Shown here: piece after piece, positions 11,032-22,199 of the stretch
How positions within the stretch are numbered: position 1 is the stretch's first letter
Layout: every line of letters begins with the position of its first letter
NCBI GenBank assembly: GCA_965240325.2
Contig: OZ251225.1
Coordinates: forward strand, 558,001 to 622,000
From: Rebecca billardiae RCC1528
Lineage: Eukaryota; Haptophyta
Direction: 5' to 3'
DNA length: 64,000 nucleotides
Made by a program: the position numbers and the translations under genes
Notes under the pieces: model-generated
Told to the model about the DNA's origin: nothing
Databases searched by the model: none
Seen by the model: only the letters and a program-made list of their open reading frames with translations

Positions 11032-11718
11032 ATGGCGGACTCGATCGGCGCGACGCCCGTGGCGAGCTTTGAGGACGAGCGGTTGGCCTGGCTCAACGAG
11101 CCCGCGAGCAAGTCGGGCGCGGCGCCTGGTCGCACCCTCACCATCGTACCCGTCGCCAAGCGAGACTTCTGGGCCCGCACGTTCTACGGCCCCGAGCTGC
11201 TGCACAAGGCAGACGCGTCAGCGCTGCTCGCGCCCGCGCCCGCGGCGGAGGAGGCGACGCTGTCCGTTGCGTTCACGCTCGTGGCGAAGGCGCAGTTCGA
11301 CCAGGCGGGCGTGCTCGTGCACATTGACGACGACACGTGGGTGAAGGCTGGCATCGAGTTCTGCGACCGCGTGCCCCGGCTCTCTGTCGTCGTGACGAAC
11401 GGCGGCTACTCTGATTGGTCGACGCAGATGGTGCCCTTCCTGGACCTCCGGCTGCGCGTGAGCAAGCTGCTGCCCGGCACGGCGCAGGGCCACGCGCTCG
11501 TCGTCGAGGCGGCTCCGCTCGAGCCCGGTGCCGCCGCGGACACGCCCGGCGACTGGCAGCTCGTGCGCATCGCAAGCGTGCGCGCGCGCGATCCGCAGGC
11601 GGCGTGGCGCATGGGCGTGTACGCTGCCGCGCCAAGCGTGCAGAACGGGTGCGAGGCGATCTTCCACTACATCCGGCTGGGCGCGAAGGTGGCGTCCTCG
11701 CACTCGGCGCAGATCTGA
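11032..11718 (+). CDS. DUF1349 (concanavalin A-like fold) protein
   Basis: A 228-aa intronless frame. The middle reads AGVLVHIDDDTWVKAGIEF, then VVVTNGGYSDWST, followed by LRVSK and a late MGVYAAAPS, which is the characteristic order of DUF1349 proteins (jelly-roll, ConA-like lectin/glucanase fold; yeast members were once called regulators of enolase). Length matches the family. No signal peptide is apparent, so it is likely cytosolic. The biochemical role of the family is poorly defined; carbohydrate binding is a reasonable but unproven guess. Sharing a promoter region with a sugar-type symporter makes a link to carbohydrate handling attractive but untested. Confidence 0.85.
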   Translation: MADSIGATPVASFEDERLAWLNEPASKSGAAPGRTLTIVPVAKRDFWARTFYGPELLHKADASALLAPAPAAEEATLSVAFTLVAKAQFDQAGVLVHIDDDTWVKAGIEFCDRVPRLSVVVTNGGYSDWSTQMVPFLDLRLRVSKLLPGTAQGHALVVEAAPLEPGAAADTPGDWQLVRIASVRARDPQAAWRMGVYAAAPSVQNGCEAIFHYIRLGAKVASSHSAQI

Positions 11719-12140
11719 GGCGCGTGGGCTCCATTTGGGCCTCGCCCGCGGGCCTGGGCCTCAAAGCCGGCGCGACGCTTGGGGGCGGCACCGGCGGCGC
11801 GCCGTGGACCTGGAGGTCGCTGGGGTTCGGTCCGGCCTCCAGACCGCCACCCAAGCGGAGGGGTGCGGCTCTTCCCAAGGTCCGGCGGGTGCGGCGATGA
11901 CTGAATCCGGGCCCGGACGGTCCTCGCGTGGCGGTTATTCGGGGCCACCCCGCCACGGGCAGCGCGCGGCGGTTATGCGTGCTTCCCTCAGCTTTGGGCG
12001 AAAAACGGCTAGGAGTTTACCTGGTGCATTCGGGGCGCGGACGCAGCTCTCGAGCAAAACCTGGTGACGGCATCAGTGCTCACCACGCCCGCCGGCCGCA
12101 ACCGCAACACGCGCCCAGCCCGTGGCTGCAGCCTGCAGCG

Positions 12141-15100
12141 ATGCGGCGTGCGGCAGTGGGCGCGCTCCAGACGGAGCGGCAGGCCCAGCTGGGCATACCA
12201 CAGCTTGATCTCTTCGCCGACGAGAAGATCCGCTCGCGCAAGCGGCCGAATTTTGGCGGCGACGCGAACGGCGGCGCGCAGCGCGAGCTCCCCGCGCCGC
12301 TCCGGCCGGGCGCGTCCATCCATGACACGTACAAGATGGGCAAGCTGATCGGGAAGGGGGGGTTCGGCTCAGTCTTCCGCGCGCAGCACCTGCAGACGGG
12401 CCGCAAGGTCGCCATCAAGGTGGCCGTCGACTCGGACCACCCGCGCGAGCTGGTCGCCGAGGCGGGGATGCTGCAGGAGCTGCAGCACCCGCACATCGTG
12501 CAGCTGCTCGAGGTGATCTGGGGCGGCGAGCAGGGCGCGGTGTACCTGGTCGAGGAGCTCGTCACGGGCGGCTCGCTCTCCGACTACCTCAAGGCGCGCG
12601 GCCGGCCGATGCGCCCGCGCGACGCGTGCCGGCTGACGCGCCACCTGTTGGACGGGCTCAGCTACCTGCACGGCCAGGGCGTGATCCACCGCGACATCAA
12701 GCCGGCGAACCTGCTGCTGCAGATCGAGCTGACCGGCGAGAAGACGCTCAAGATCTCCGACTTTGGCCTCTCCGCGCGCGAGAAGGACGAGTCCGCGCGG
12801 CGCACGCTGTGCGGCACGCCCGAGTACGTCGCGCCCGAAGTGATCCGCTGCGCCGAGCTGCACGCGGCCGGCCCCGGGTACTCGCTGCCGAGCGACCTGT
12901 GGGCGGCGGGGTGCGTCGTGTACACGATGCTCACGGGCCGCCCGCCCTTCCGCGGCGAGACGCTGCAGCAGCTCTTCTCCGTCATCCTCGCGGGCAAGGT
13001 GCAGTTTGGCGAGCGCATGCCCTCGCTCGCGCGCCACCTGATCCTCAACCTGCTCGTCGTCTCGCCCGACAGGCGGTACACGGCGGGCGACGCGCGCACG
13101 CACCCGTGGCTGATGGGGGACGAGGACGAGCCTTCGGACGGCGAGGAGAGCGCCGAGACCGACGAAGCGGACGTCGAGCCCGCCAGCTGGGCGCCGGAGG
13201 CGGGCGGCAGCCGCGGCGGCGGCGGCGCGTCCGCCGGCCACGCCGCCGCCGCCGCCACCGCCGCCGCGGAGGCCGAGGCGGAGATTGCGGCGGTGGCGGC
13301 CGTGTCGATGCGCGCGGTCGACGGCTCGTCGCCGCCGAGCGAGTGCGACGCCCGGCTCGAGGCCGTCGCCCCCGAGCCCTTGCCCGTGCGCACGCCCGAC
13401 GACCGCGCGCACTCGCCGACTGAGCCGCGCGCAGACGCGCTCGTCACGCCCAGGCCGGGCGCGGTGGCGGCGGCGACGGCGGGCGCGATGACGCAGAGCG
13501 GGAAGCGGCCCCCGCGGCACGATCGCCCCGCCGCCGCGTCCGCGAGCAAGGGCGGCGGCGATGCCACCCCCGCGCCCGCCGGCGAGACGCCGACGCAGCC
13601 GCAGGCCTCCATCTGGCAGCGGCTGCACAAAACGCCGCGCGCCAACCAGCCATCTGAGGTGCGCGCGTTCGCTCGCAAGCCGCGCGGCTCGGCGAGCAGC
13701 ACGCGCTCGCGCGGCTCGTCGATCGAGGGGTGGGGCGGGCCGCTCACGCCCACGCCGCCGCATCTCTCGCGGCAGAGCTCGTCCGGCCTGCTGCGCGCCT
13801 CCGCCGAGCACGCCGACGGCCTGACGGGCGCAGAGGCGGCGCACGCGGCCGCTGACGTCACGCCGCACTCCCGGCCGCCTTCGCGCGCCGGCACCCGCCC
13901 GCCCTCGCGCTCCGGATCGTTCGTGCGCGAGCGCGGCGAGGGCGGGTACGGCGAGGTGGACGGTGACGCGGCCGAGCGCAACGTGTGGGAGCGCCTCGCC
14001 GCGCGCCCTGCCGCGCCGCGCGCCGCGCAGCCGCGCCCGCCGAGCCGCGGCGCGCCCTCTGCCGCAGACGGCCCCTCGCGCGTGCGGCGCTCCTCCTCAG
14101 ACTCCTCCACCTCGAGCCACCCGGACTCCAAGAGCTCGGGGGAGAGTCCGGAGGCGGTCCGGCCGGCGGGCGCGGGCGCGGCGGCGATGGACTCGCCCGC
14201 GGAGTTCTACTACACGCACGTCATCGGCCCCGCGGCCGTCGCGGCGCGCAGCAGCACGGCCGCGCAGCACGGCCCGGACGATCGCACCGCGCAGCATCCG
14301 AGCCCGCGCGCGCTCGACGGCGGCGCGGGCGCGTCGGGCACGCCCGGCCGCGGCGCAGCCGGCGGCGGCGTGGCGGCGGCGCAGCGCGCGGGCACGCCGA
14401 CGGACGCGACCGGCCGGCTCTCGCGCGCCTCGCGCGCCTCGACGGCCAGCGGCACCGCCGCGTCGGGCGCGGCGACTGATCGAGCCCTCGACTCGGCCCC
14501 CGAGTCCCCCACGGCCGCACTGCCGCGCTCGCAGCAGCCGGGCGGCGGCTTCCCGGCCGGCGGCGGCGCGGGCGGCGCGGAGGACGCGGGGACGGGCGGC
14601 GCGCGCGATGGCGCCGCCACGCCCTGGGACTCGCGCGCGGACGAGGGCGCCAAGCCCGGCGGGGGCGCGCGCGCGTACACGGGCCGCGCGGTCGCGCCGC
14701 TGCGCCGCGCGGGCTCACGTGCCTCTTTTGCGCCGCTCGGCGCGGGTGCGGCTCAGAGCAGCGCCAGCCGCTCGCCGTCGGTGGCGTCGGGCCCGGCAGC
14801 TCGGAAGCCGCCGCTCATGCCGTACGACGCGGCCGCAGAGGCCGTCTGCGCCGCCGCCGCCGAGCGCACACCAGCCGCCGAGCGGCTCGGCGCGCGGCGC
14901 GGCGAGCAGCAGCCGGGCACGGCGCACGGCGGAGGCCGGCACGCCGTGCACGCGCTCAAGGGGCGCGCGGCCGAGCCGAGCCCGACCGCGCGCGCCGGGG
15001 CGGGCTCGGCACCGACGACGGTGGCCACCGCGCTCGGCGTGCACTCGGACGAGCGGGGAGGCTCGGAGATCGGCGCGCATCGGCTCGGCATGCTCGTGTC

Positions 15101-15550
15101 CCGAGAGCGACTGGTGCGCGCCGCGCGCCGCGCGCCGCGCGCCCGCGCGCCCGCGCGCCCACTCGCCGCGCGCGCGTGAGCGCTGCGGCTGGCGCGTGCG
15201 GTCCGGGTTAGGGTCTGCGTCTGCCCGCGGACTCACGCGTGCCTCGCGCCTGCCGCGCCCGCCCCTGAACGCAGGGCACGCCAACGGCAGCTGGCGCGTA
15301 CGGAGCACGGCGCGGGAGCTCGCCCGCCGCGCAGGGCAGCGCGGCGGCTCACCTCGTCGAGCCGAGCACGCGCCGGCACTCGCTGCCCTCGCCGCTCGCG
15401 CCGAGCGCGAGGCTCGGCTCGCCGCTCTACACGTCGTCGCCGCTCGCGTTCTCGCGCCTCGGCGCTGGCGGCGAAGGCGAATATCGGCTCGGGGCTCGGG
15501 GCTCACGCCGAGGGTCGTACGACTCGGGCACTAACATCCTCGTCCTGTGA
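12141..15550 (+). CDS. Ser/Thr protein kinase with long disordered tail (PLK4/NEK-like)
   Basis: Two exons, join(12141..15113, 15335..15550), 1062 aa. The kinase domain (about residues 64-335) shows GKGGFGSV, the AIK lysine (93), HRDIKPANLL, DFGLS, an activation loop ending TLCGTPEYVAPEV and PSDLWAAGCVVYTMLTGRPPF, so all catalytic residues are present. The short lobe order and LCGTPEYVAPEV resemble polo-like kinase 4/SAK and related kinases, but no polo box is visible and the rest (about 700 residues) is Ala/Ser/Pro-rich and disordered, with several acidic and S-P sites. The 221-bp intron 15114-15334 is inferred because past it a low-arginine, S/P-rich frame continues (LPSPLAPSARLGSPLYTSS) to TGA 15548-15550; reading through gives an arginine-rich tail instead. 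ATG 12141 is preferred over the in-frame 11928 because upstream sequence looks like UTR. Catalysis is certain; subfamily is tentative. Confidence 0.82.
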
Positions 15551-16787
15551 TCGAGCAGCGTCGCTGCGCGTTGCCGGGCTGCGCGAACCGCGACGTCAGT
15601 CACTGACGCCGCCACGACTGTCGGCGTCAGAATCTGTGTCCGATCAGACCGATGACCGCGCGTGTCACGCCCGGTGAGTGGTGTCCGCGGTAGTCATACT
15701 GCTCATATATCAATATGATTAATGATGACAGTACTCAGTCTAGACCCGTTGCACGGGTGAGTAACCGCGAGCGTATGAAAAAACGACAAGCGTATGAAAT
15801 CTCGCGGTTTTGTCGCTCGCGCTGCCGCATGGCTGACGTCCGCGCCGATCCGAGCGCAATGGTGCATTGCGAAGCCGATTCGCAATGCACCAATCCAATC
15901 CGCATGTCAATCGACCCAACCGTCGCTGAGAACGAACGACAAAACCCAGGGCAGGTGTCCACCACGAAGCCACGCCGCGCGCGCGCTGGCAGCGTGAGCC
16001 GGCGCGGTTGCAAAGGGTTGCCCAAAGGCAGAGAGATCAGCCAATGCGGCTACCTTCGGCAAGCACGCCACCTCAGCGTCAGCATCGGGTGGGGCCGTGA
16101 GGATACATGCCCTTGGATGCGGCTCCAGCCAAACGGCTCTCGACGCGGGGAGCCGCCATCGGCCGCGAGCGCGTACACGGATACACGTGCTGTCCTCGTG
16201 AACGAGGATTCAGGAGACGAGGCGCGGCCCGCGATGCGCAGGCAAGACCTAGGGAGTGGCTCACGCTTTGATCGCGGGTACGGGTACAGAAGGCGTGCGC
16301 ACGCAACCACACCGCCTTCGTGAAGCGCGTGGGCAAGCTGCTGAAGCTCTCACGATGCGCGCTTACTTCTCATCTCCGTGCGCTCGCCGACCGCTCACGC
16401 TGCCTTCCGCGCGGCGGACCTGGGAAACCTGCCACCTGGCGCGCACGACGCAGCGCGTAACGCGGAAGGTGGTAGATCTGCTGCCACGCTCCCGCTGCCG
16501 CCGCCGGCGGCGGCAGCGGCATGCCCACGATGCGGCGACGGTGCTGATGACTATCACTGCCAAAGTGTCGTTTTTTCGGCGCTCACGCGTGCAACGGGTC
16601 TCTAGCAGTCCCGGAGAGTAGCGTCGTACGCCAGCAGTGGCGTCTGGCGGTGCTGCCGGCGCCGCCACTCTCACTCTGCCGAGTCACTGAGTCTGCGGAG
16701 TGCAGCACTGCCACTCACGGCCCCGGGCGGGAGTGCCACTCCGGAGTGCCGGTCCGGGGCACGGGCCGGAGGACCTGGACTAGCAGT
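15551..16787. other. Convergent intergenic region
   Basis: About 1.2 kb between two convergent genes. Overlapping frames on both strands (15715-16323 plus, 16050-16336 minus) have no recognisable family and I do not call them. A 13-bp-stem hairpin lies at 15861-15891 (arms GGTGCATTGCGAA and its complement). Confidence 0.45.
15861..15891. repeat. Short perfect inverted repeat
   Basis: GGTGCATTGCGAA (15861-15873) and its exact reverse complement (15879-15891) are separated by 5 nt. It could form a small hairpin; no role is evident. Confidence 0.65.
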
Positions 16788-17426
16788 CTAGCAGACCGTA
16801 GCTCCGACTAGCTTGCTGTTACCCGCCTCGGGCCTAATCACCACAGGTATATGCCGACGATGATGCGGCTGTGTCAATGGTGGCGCCTGTGCGGCCTGCT
16901 GCCAGAGCTGGTGGTTGCCGCTGCCAGAGCGGGTGTGGTCAGCATGGTGATGGTTACCATGTGGTGGGTACAGCGCTGCTGAGCCAGGGACCTGCCCGCC
17001 ATCAAGCGAATAGACCTTGTCATTCGATCGCCAAAGCACGGCTCGGGCTGTGACCAGCGGCGGTAGCTGTGACCGCGGCCGCGCTGCGACGTCCGAGGCC
17101 GTGCCTGTGCTGCTGGTGCGCTTCCGCTGTCGCTTGGCGGCGCTCGACGCTTTGGTGCTCGTGTCTTGCTCCAGCCCACGCTTGCACGCACCACTCCTGA
17201 CTCGCTTCATGCCAGCCAGCTTGTGCGCAGCGCACCGGCTGGCACGCGCGTCGCCCGGCATGCCGAACGAAGGCTGCTTCGTGCAGCCAGCGTGATCACA
17301 CTTGCGGCTCACCACGTTGACCATGCCGGCCAGCGTGTGCACAGCGCACCGGCTGGGATGCGCGTCGTCCGGCATGCCGAAGTTACGCCGCTTCGTGCAG
17401 CCAGCGTGATGACACTTGCCGACCAT
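16788..17426 (-). CDS. EsV-1-7 cysteine-repeat protein
   Basis: A 212-aa frame from ATG 17426. The N-terminus holds two adjacent repeats with exactly the spacing C-x4-C-x16-C-x2-H: first C in KCHHAGC, last in SRCAVH; second C in KCDHAGC, last in SRCAAH, each followed by LAGM. This is the motif defined for the Ectocarpus virus EsV-1-7 gene and brown-algal IMMEDIATE UPRIGHT developmental regulator, thought to be a metal-binding module; molecular function is unknown. The remainder is basic (KRQRKRT) then Gln/His/Pro-rich and disordered, consistent with a nuclear or nucleic-acid-associated protein, which is inference. The family is patchy across algae and large DNA viruses, so horizontal transfer is possible. 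It sits head-to-head with the PAH miniprotein. Repeat assignment is firm; whether the whole C-terminus is translated is less certain. Confidence 0.75.
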   Translation of the reverse strand: MVGKCHHAGCTKRRNFGMPDDAHPSRCAVHTLAGMVNVVSRKCDHAGCTKQPSFGMPGDARASRCAAHKLAGMKRVRSGACKRGLEQDTSTKASSAAKRQRKRTSSTGTASDVAARPRSQLPPLVTARAVLWRSNDKVYSLDGGQVPGSAALYPPHGNHHHADHTRSGSGNHQLWQQAAQAPPLTQPHHRRHIPVVIRPEAGNSKLVGATVC

Positions 17427-17680
17427 GATGTGCTCAGCGCTGCACGCGCGTCACAGGAGGGAACGCGGGTCCGCGGCCAGGCCGGCCAGGCCGCGGCCGG
17501 GCGTGGGCTCGTCCTCGCCACCCGGACTCCCGGAGTAAGTAACTTGAAACTAACCCTTGCCTAACCGCATGCAAGTTCGGTCAATCCGTGCCGGGCCGGC
17601 TCAAAGCTCGCGCCGGACGCCGGTGGCCCCAGCCGCCGGTTTGTGCTGTCCCCTCCGCCGAGGCCCGCGCCAAGCACGCG
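17427..17680. promoter_or_regulatory. Divergent promoter region
   Basis: 254 bp between the EsV-1-7 gene (minus) and the PAH gene (plus). The start codons face away from each other, so both promoters must lie here or the PAH leader does. No specific box is recognised. Confidence 0.4.
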
Positions 17681-17956
17681 ATGGGTGGCGGCCGTCCAGA
17701 CGCTCAGATGAGGGCAGGCCCAAGAAGAGAACTTTGCCTCGAGGACGCAATCGACTTTTTGCACCTGGTGCGGAGGGAGTTCTCCTCCGAGCCGCGCGTG
17801 TACCAGGACTTTGTCGAGGTGCTGAACGCATTCCGAGCGCGGCAGATCAGCACAGATGACGTGTGCGCGCGCGTCGCCGACCTCTTCGGTGGTCGGAACG
17901 ACCTAGTCGCGGCGTTCAATCAGTTTGTGCCAACGTGTTGCGCACTTCCCGTATGA
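17681..17956 (+). CDS. Single paired-amphipathic-helix (Sin3-like PAH) miniprotein
   Basis: A 91-aa protein from ATG 17681; the frame is open upstream to a non-ATG codon at 17588. Residues about 21-83 read EDAIDFLHLVRREF, then PRVYQDFVEVLNAFRA, IST, VCARVADLFGGRNDLV and AAFNQFVP, which is a complete four-helix PAH domain of the type that in Sin3 binds transcription-factor peptides. Sin3 itself is over 1000 aa with three or more PAH domains and an HDAC-interaction region; here nothing follows, as the frame ends 9 residues after the domain. Such a free PAH could compete with Sin3 for partners; that is inference. It could also be an exon of a larger gene, but no further exon is seen downstream. 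Confidence 0.7.
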   Translation: MGGGRPDAQMRAGPRRELCLEDAIDFLHLVRREFSSEPRVYQDFVEVLNAFRARQISTDDVCARVADLFGGRNDLVAAFNQFVPTCCALPV

Positions 17957-19379
17957 ATCGACTCGAACGTGATATGGGGCCTTTGAGAGACCTTGCAATG
18001 GGACCCGGCCCCGCATCCCGATCACGCTGAATCTGCTCCGCGTGGTCACTCGCTCCGCGTGAAGTTGATGATTCAGGCCGCGCCGGCTCGGGTTACACCG
18101 CTCTCCTGCCTACCTTGATGTGCGCTTAGAGCGCAGAACGGGTTGCGGGCAGCTGTTGAGGACGTCGTTGCGCATCGGTCCCCTTAGTCAGAGTGAGTCG
18201 GGCTGACGCGATCACGCCGTCAGACTGAGACAGCCGCCCGGCCCCGGTTTGCGGACGGACTCACTGGGCCGCCGGCCGGCAACTCTATTATTGCAGGCTG
18301 ACACTGCCGATTCCCGACCGCCGCCGTAATGACCTGATCGACCGGGCTCAGACCACGAGACCGTGTCACAGTTCCTGAGTACAGGCCGCAGTACTATGCC
18401 TAATGGCTAAAGAGTAAAAGCCGTGTCACTTTCGCCTTCGGTCAATCCGGGCGCGGACTACTTCATATTATTAATGAGATCTCTCGGTCAATAACAGACC
18501 GCGGAATCATAATATATATATAAGGACGAGTCCTGCTGAGTCAAAACTCTTAATAGACATATAGTTTCCGTAAGTCCGATTCACTCGTCTGGTCCCGTGA
18601 CGCGGCGAGTAAGCTGCCATGAAAGTTTTGAAACAGGGCCGATGATACGACGGTGATTAGTTACTCGTCTGACGCGCGGACTCGCTAGTCGCTGTGTGAC
18701 CTGTGACTCGGTGTGAGTACACGGCTGTGTGTCAGTGTGACGTGTGTCTCTTACACTGACGACGGATTCTGTATTACATGCATGTTCATTGTCTAATTAC
18801 GCTAAGCTATATATATATATACATATATATTATAATTTAGTGGGGTCAGAGCTCCCACCGTCGGTTACACGCCCGAGTGACACAATCTCCCGAAATCTCG
18901 AAATTTCGGAAATATCTCCTCGGTTTATAACTGTTCGAGTCCTTTTAAGTTCGTTTAGGCTTAATTCCAGGGTGCAGAATCCGCCTGTGCCAATTTCAGA
19001 CTGCCAAAATGTGATCCGTGATAGCCGGTGCGATTCTGGTGCAAATGGCGAGATCGCCTTGGAGATCAGTGTATTTCGTCCCCTACTAATGTTGCCGAGA
19101 TCGTTACCGGTCGAGATTGAGGTCGTATCATATCTCCACTCTCCAGTATGCTGTGACATTTTTTCGCAAAACGTATCGTCAGCGTGACCCCAGGTCATTT
19201 CAGTAGGCGAATATTGACATCATCCCGAACGGTTTGACTTTGTCTTTGAGAGCCTCATCTCAAGGCGACATGTATGCTGCAGAAAGTTGGATTTTGCCAG
19301 GCTTTATTGGGGACACCACACCCCATCGTCGTGACCCCACACTGGTGCGGCGGGGCGCTGGCCACCCGCCGCCTCTCTG

Positions 19380-19612
<233 letters not shown>

Positions 19613-19712
19613 GATTATTGGTCTATATATACATATATGTATTATAATTACCTAGCATATTTATTTATCCACATCTTAGTATGGATCTGCGCGCATTACT
19701 GTCGATCCTCTG

Positions 19713-19870
19713 ATTATGGCCCGCGGTGCAGGGCGGAGCGCGCAGCGTGGAGCCCGCACCAGCGGGCCCGAACCACGTTTCAAAAAGATCTTTGATCAAA
19801 GAAAAAAGGGACGGGGCGGTGTTTTCCAGAGTGGGGAGACCGAGTTTCGATTTTTTGAGACCTCCTTACA
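19713..19870 (-). repeat. Dispersed repeat, copy 2 (inverted)
   Basis: Reverse-complement partner of the repeat at 4765-4949. The core 19713-19820 is near identical to 4842-4949 and weaker similarity continues through the GAGACCGAGTTTCGA and TTTTTTGAGACCTCC parts to about 19870. Confidence 0.75.
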
Positions 19871-19982
19871 CGTGGATTAGCGTCGAAAAAGGTCGCGTCC
19901 GCCGTCTTGAATAGTGAACAGAGGAATCAACGAAACCCACGCCCAAGTGTGCCAGGCTGGGTAAATTTTGTGGGTAGACTCT

Positions 19983-20046
19983 CGTTCTAGTGTGACCATA
20001 GTAAAATAATATGGCATCGCCGCCGCAAGATGCCATCACTAGAACG
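19983..20046. repeat. Nested hairpin
   Basis: CGTTCTAGTG (19983-19992) pairs with 20037-20046, and ATGGCATC (20011-20018) pairs with 20029-20036; the right arms are directly adjacent, leaving an 18-nt bulge on the left. The fold is seen directly; function is unknown. Confidence 0.55.
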
Positions 20047-20297
20047 ACAGTTGGTCAACATGATAGCAGTCCAACCAACTCCAATAGTGCGAGACATTCG
20101 AAGCAAGGCAAGGGCTGTATAGTGTATCGCCTCTTGATTGGGTAATTGTGGGTCGTACTCTCGTTCAGTCTATCATATATCAGTACATTGGCTCGCTAAC
20201 GATGTTGGGGGCATAAGGTCATTTTGGGTAATTGTGGGTATTATCATACCCAGTTGGGGGCCAGGGGGCGCGCGGCACGCGCTCGCTCCAAAAACGG

Positions 20298-20348
20298 GGC
20301 GAGCCCTCGATCGACCGCCAAACGGGGCGAGCCCTCGATCGACCGCCA
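20298..20348 (+). repeat. Two-copy tandem repeat
   Basis: The word GGGGCGAGCCCTCGATCGAC followed by CGCC occurs twice in tandem (about 28-bp period) upstream of the decayed locus at 20883. Confidence 0.7.
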
Positions 20349-20882
20349 TCGGTGTGGACGACCGCGCGGAGCGCGCGCCGCGCGCGCGCCGCCCGCGCGG
20401 CCGCGGGCGCCTCCCGCGCGGGTGGCGCACGCACGCCCGCGCGCCCGCCCGCGCGCGCGGCCGCGTTTGCGGGCGCGCGCGGATTGTCGAAGGCTTCTGT
20501 CTGTCGGGCGTTGCGTCACTCGTGCGCCATGGCCATGTCGTGGCGTGCGCATGTGCGCACTCTCGGTTGGGTGGTGCGCGGGCGGCGGCGCTCTCCTGAA
20601 TTCTACCCCGCGCCCGTTTCGCTGTGCGTGCGCGCTGCGTCGCGCAGGCACGCGAGAGTACCTGCGGCTCCCGCGCGGCCGACGTGGACGGTCAGCCCCG
20701 GCGCGCCGCTCGAGCACGCGCTCGCGTGTCTGCGTGGACTGGGTTATAGCGCGCGTGCCGCGCCTTCTTTTCTCGGTGCAGGCGCGCTGGCTGCAGGCCT
20801 TGGCCATCGACTACGCGGCGCGCACCCTAGCACTCCCTAGCAGCCAGCCGCGACGAGTCCGAGTCTGCGCGCGCAGATCAAG

Positions 20883-21440
20883 ATGGGCGGCGGCGCGCAG
20901 GCCGTGCGCGCGCAGATACACGAGCACGTGCGCGTGAAGGCGCTGGGCGCCGAGCTGGCAAAGCGCGACGCCGAGCTCAACGCGTGCGCGCAGAGGCGCT
21001 GGGCGCCGAGCTGGCGAAGCGAGACGCCGAGCTCGACGCGCTGCGTCACGTGGCACGGATGCGCTGGGCGCGCGCGCTGCCCTTGTCCACGCCCTGCAGC
21101 AGCTCGAGCAGGTGTGGACGGCCCTCGAAGCTACGGTGGGCGAGCGCGCGCCGCTCAGCCTGCCGCTGGCCGCCGCCATCCTCGAGGCCGACGCGGCGGA
21201 GCAGGCGGCGGGCGAGCACGGCGGCGCGGTGCGGAGCAGGGCACGCGTGCGCCTGGCGGCGGGCGCGACACGCCACTCGCTTCGTCCCACCCCGAGCTCC
21301 GCTCGGTCTGCGCGTGGCTGCGCAGCGTGGGCGGGCAGCAGTGGCGCGCGCTCTCGCTATGCCGGCCCGAGGCGCGCCGGCTGAGCGACCAGCGGCCCTT
21401 CGTCGAGCGCATGGCGCAGCGCGAGCACCTCAAGCAGGTG
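20883..21440 (+). pseudogene. Decayed coiled-coil-type coding locus
   Basis: Coding-like segments lie in different frames. ALGAELAKRDAEL occurs twice, at 20940 and 20989, the second copy in another frame after a 50-bp tandem duplication. It is followed by VHALQQLEQVWTALEATVGE and SLPLAAAILEADAAEQAAGE in a third frame, and then by HPELRSVCAWLRSVGGQQW and FVERMAQREHLKQ back in the first. The last ends CTCAAGCAG-GTGCGCG, a perfect donor of the local type, so an intron once began at 21438. No acceptor sites explain the earlier frame changes, hence a broken gene is more likely than a spliced one. Sequence errors are an alternative. The family is not recognised. Confidence 0.35.
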
Positions 21441-21653
21441 CGCGCGCGCGCGCGCACGCGCCGGCCCGCGCCGCGCGGCGCCTCTCGCCCTGCACGCGCG
21501 CCGCCCCGCTTCCCCGCGCGGCCCGTCCGCGCCTCTCGCCCTGCGCGCGCGCCGCCCCGCTTCCCCGCGCGGCCCGTCCGCTGGTGTCCCGTGCCACCCT
21601 TGGCCGTCGGCGCGCCGCCATTCACGCGCCGCGAGTCCGACGGACGGGTCTGA

Positions 21654-21820
21654 CTCTCACTCACTCTCCGTCACTCCGAGACGGTGCGGCTGCCTGTCTG
21701 ACTGCCAGGCAGACGCCAGACCGTGCGGATTGACGACGTCACGGTCTCATTCGTCTCAACCACTGCGCCGCGGGCCCCCAACTGCGTTGGTTCTACGGAA
21801 AAGGACCGCGGAACGCGGTC

Positions 21821-21852
<32 letters not shown>

Positions 21853-22199
21853 AAACTAACGGAAGTACGGACTAAGTAAGCGGCGGGACTGGCAGCAGAC
21901 AGAGCAGTCTGCGCCATGCGGACCGTCCGCGTGCCAGCGGCAGCAGCGTGCCCGTGCGCCGAGACTGCCCGTCTAGTCTGCGTGGGCCGCGCGCGGCCAG
22001 CCCGGGAAGCCGCATCGACTAGTCGACGCGCCGGGCCCGGTGGCAAGACTAAGAGTCCGCGGCTGTCGGCGCCAGACGGCTTGGGCAGCCTTGGCCCCCC
22101 ATCCCCGGCACCCCGGCCCGTCGAGCTCACACGCCGCCGCGGGCCAGGCTGCGTGTGCGCTGCTGCGCACGCGACGGCGCCCTGGCGCCCTTTCCGCGA
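21654..22199. other. Intergenic region
   Basis: About 550 bp with a short (TA)n run at 21821-21846 and no recognisable gene. It lies downstream of the MA3 gene's stop codon. Confidence 0.4.

Noticed and set aside
15715-16323. 202-codon frame in the 15.6-16.8 kb gap
   Set aside because: It covers a hairpin repeat, overlaps equally long antisense frames and has no recognisable domain.
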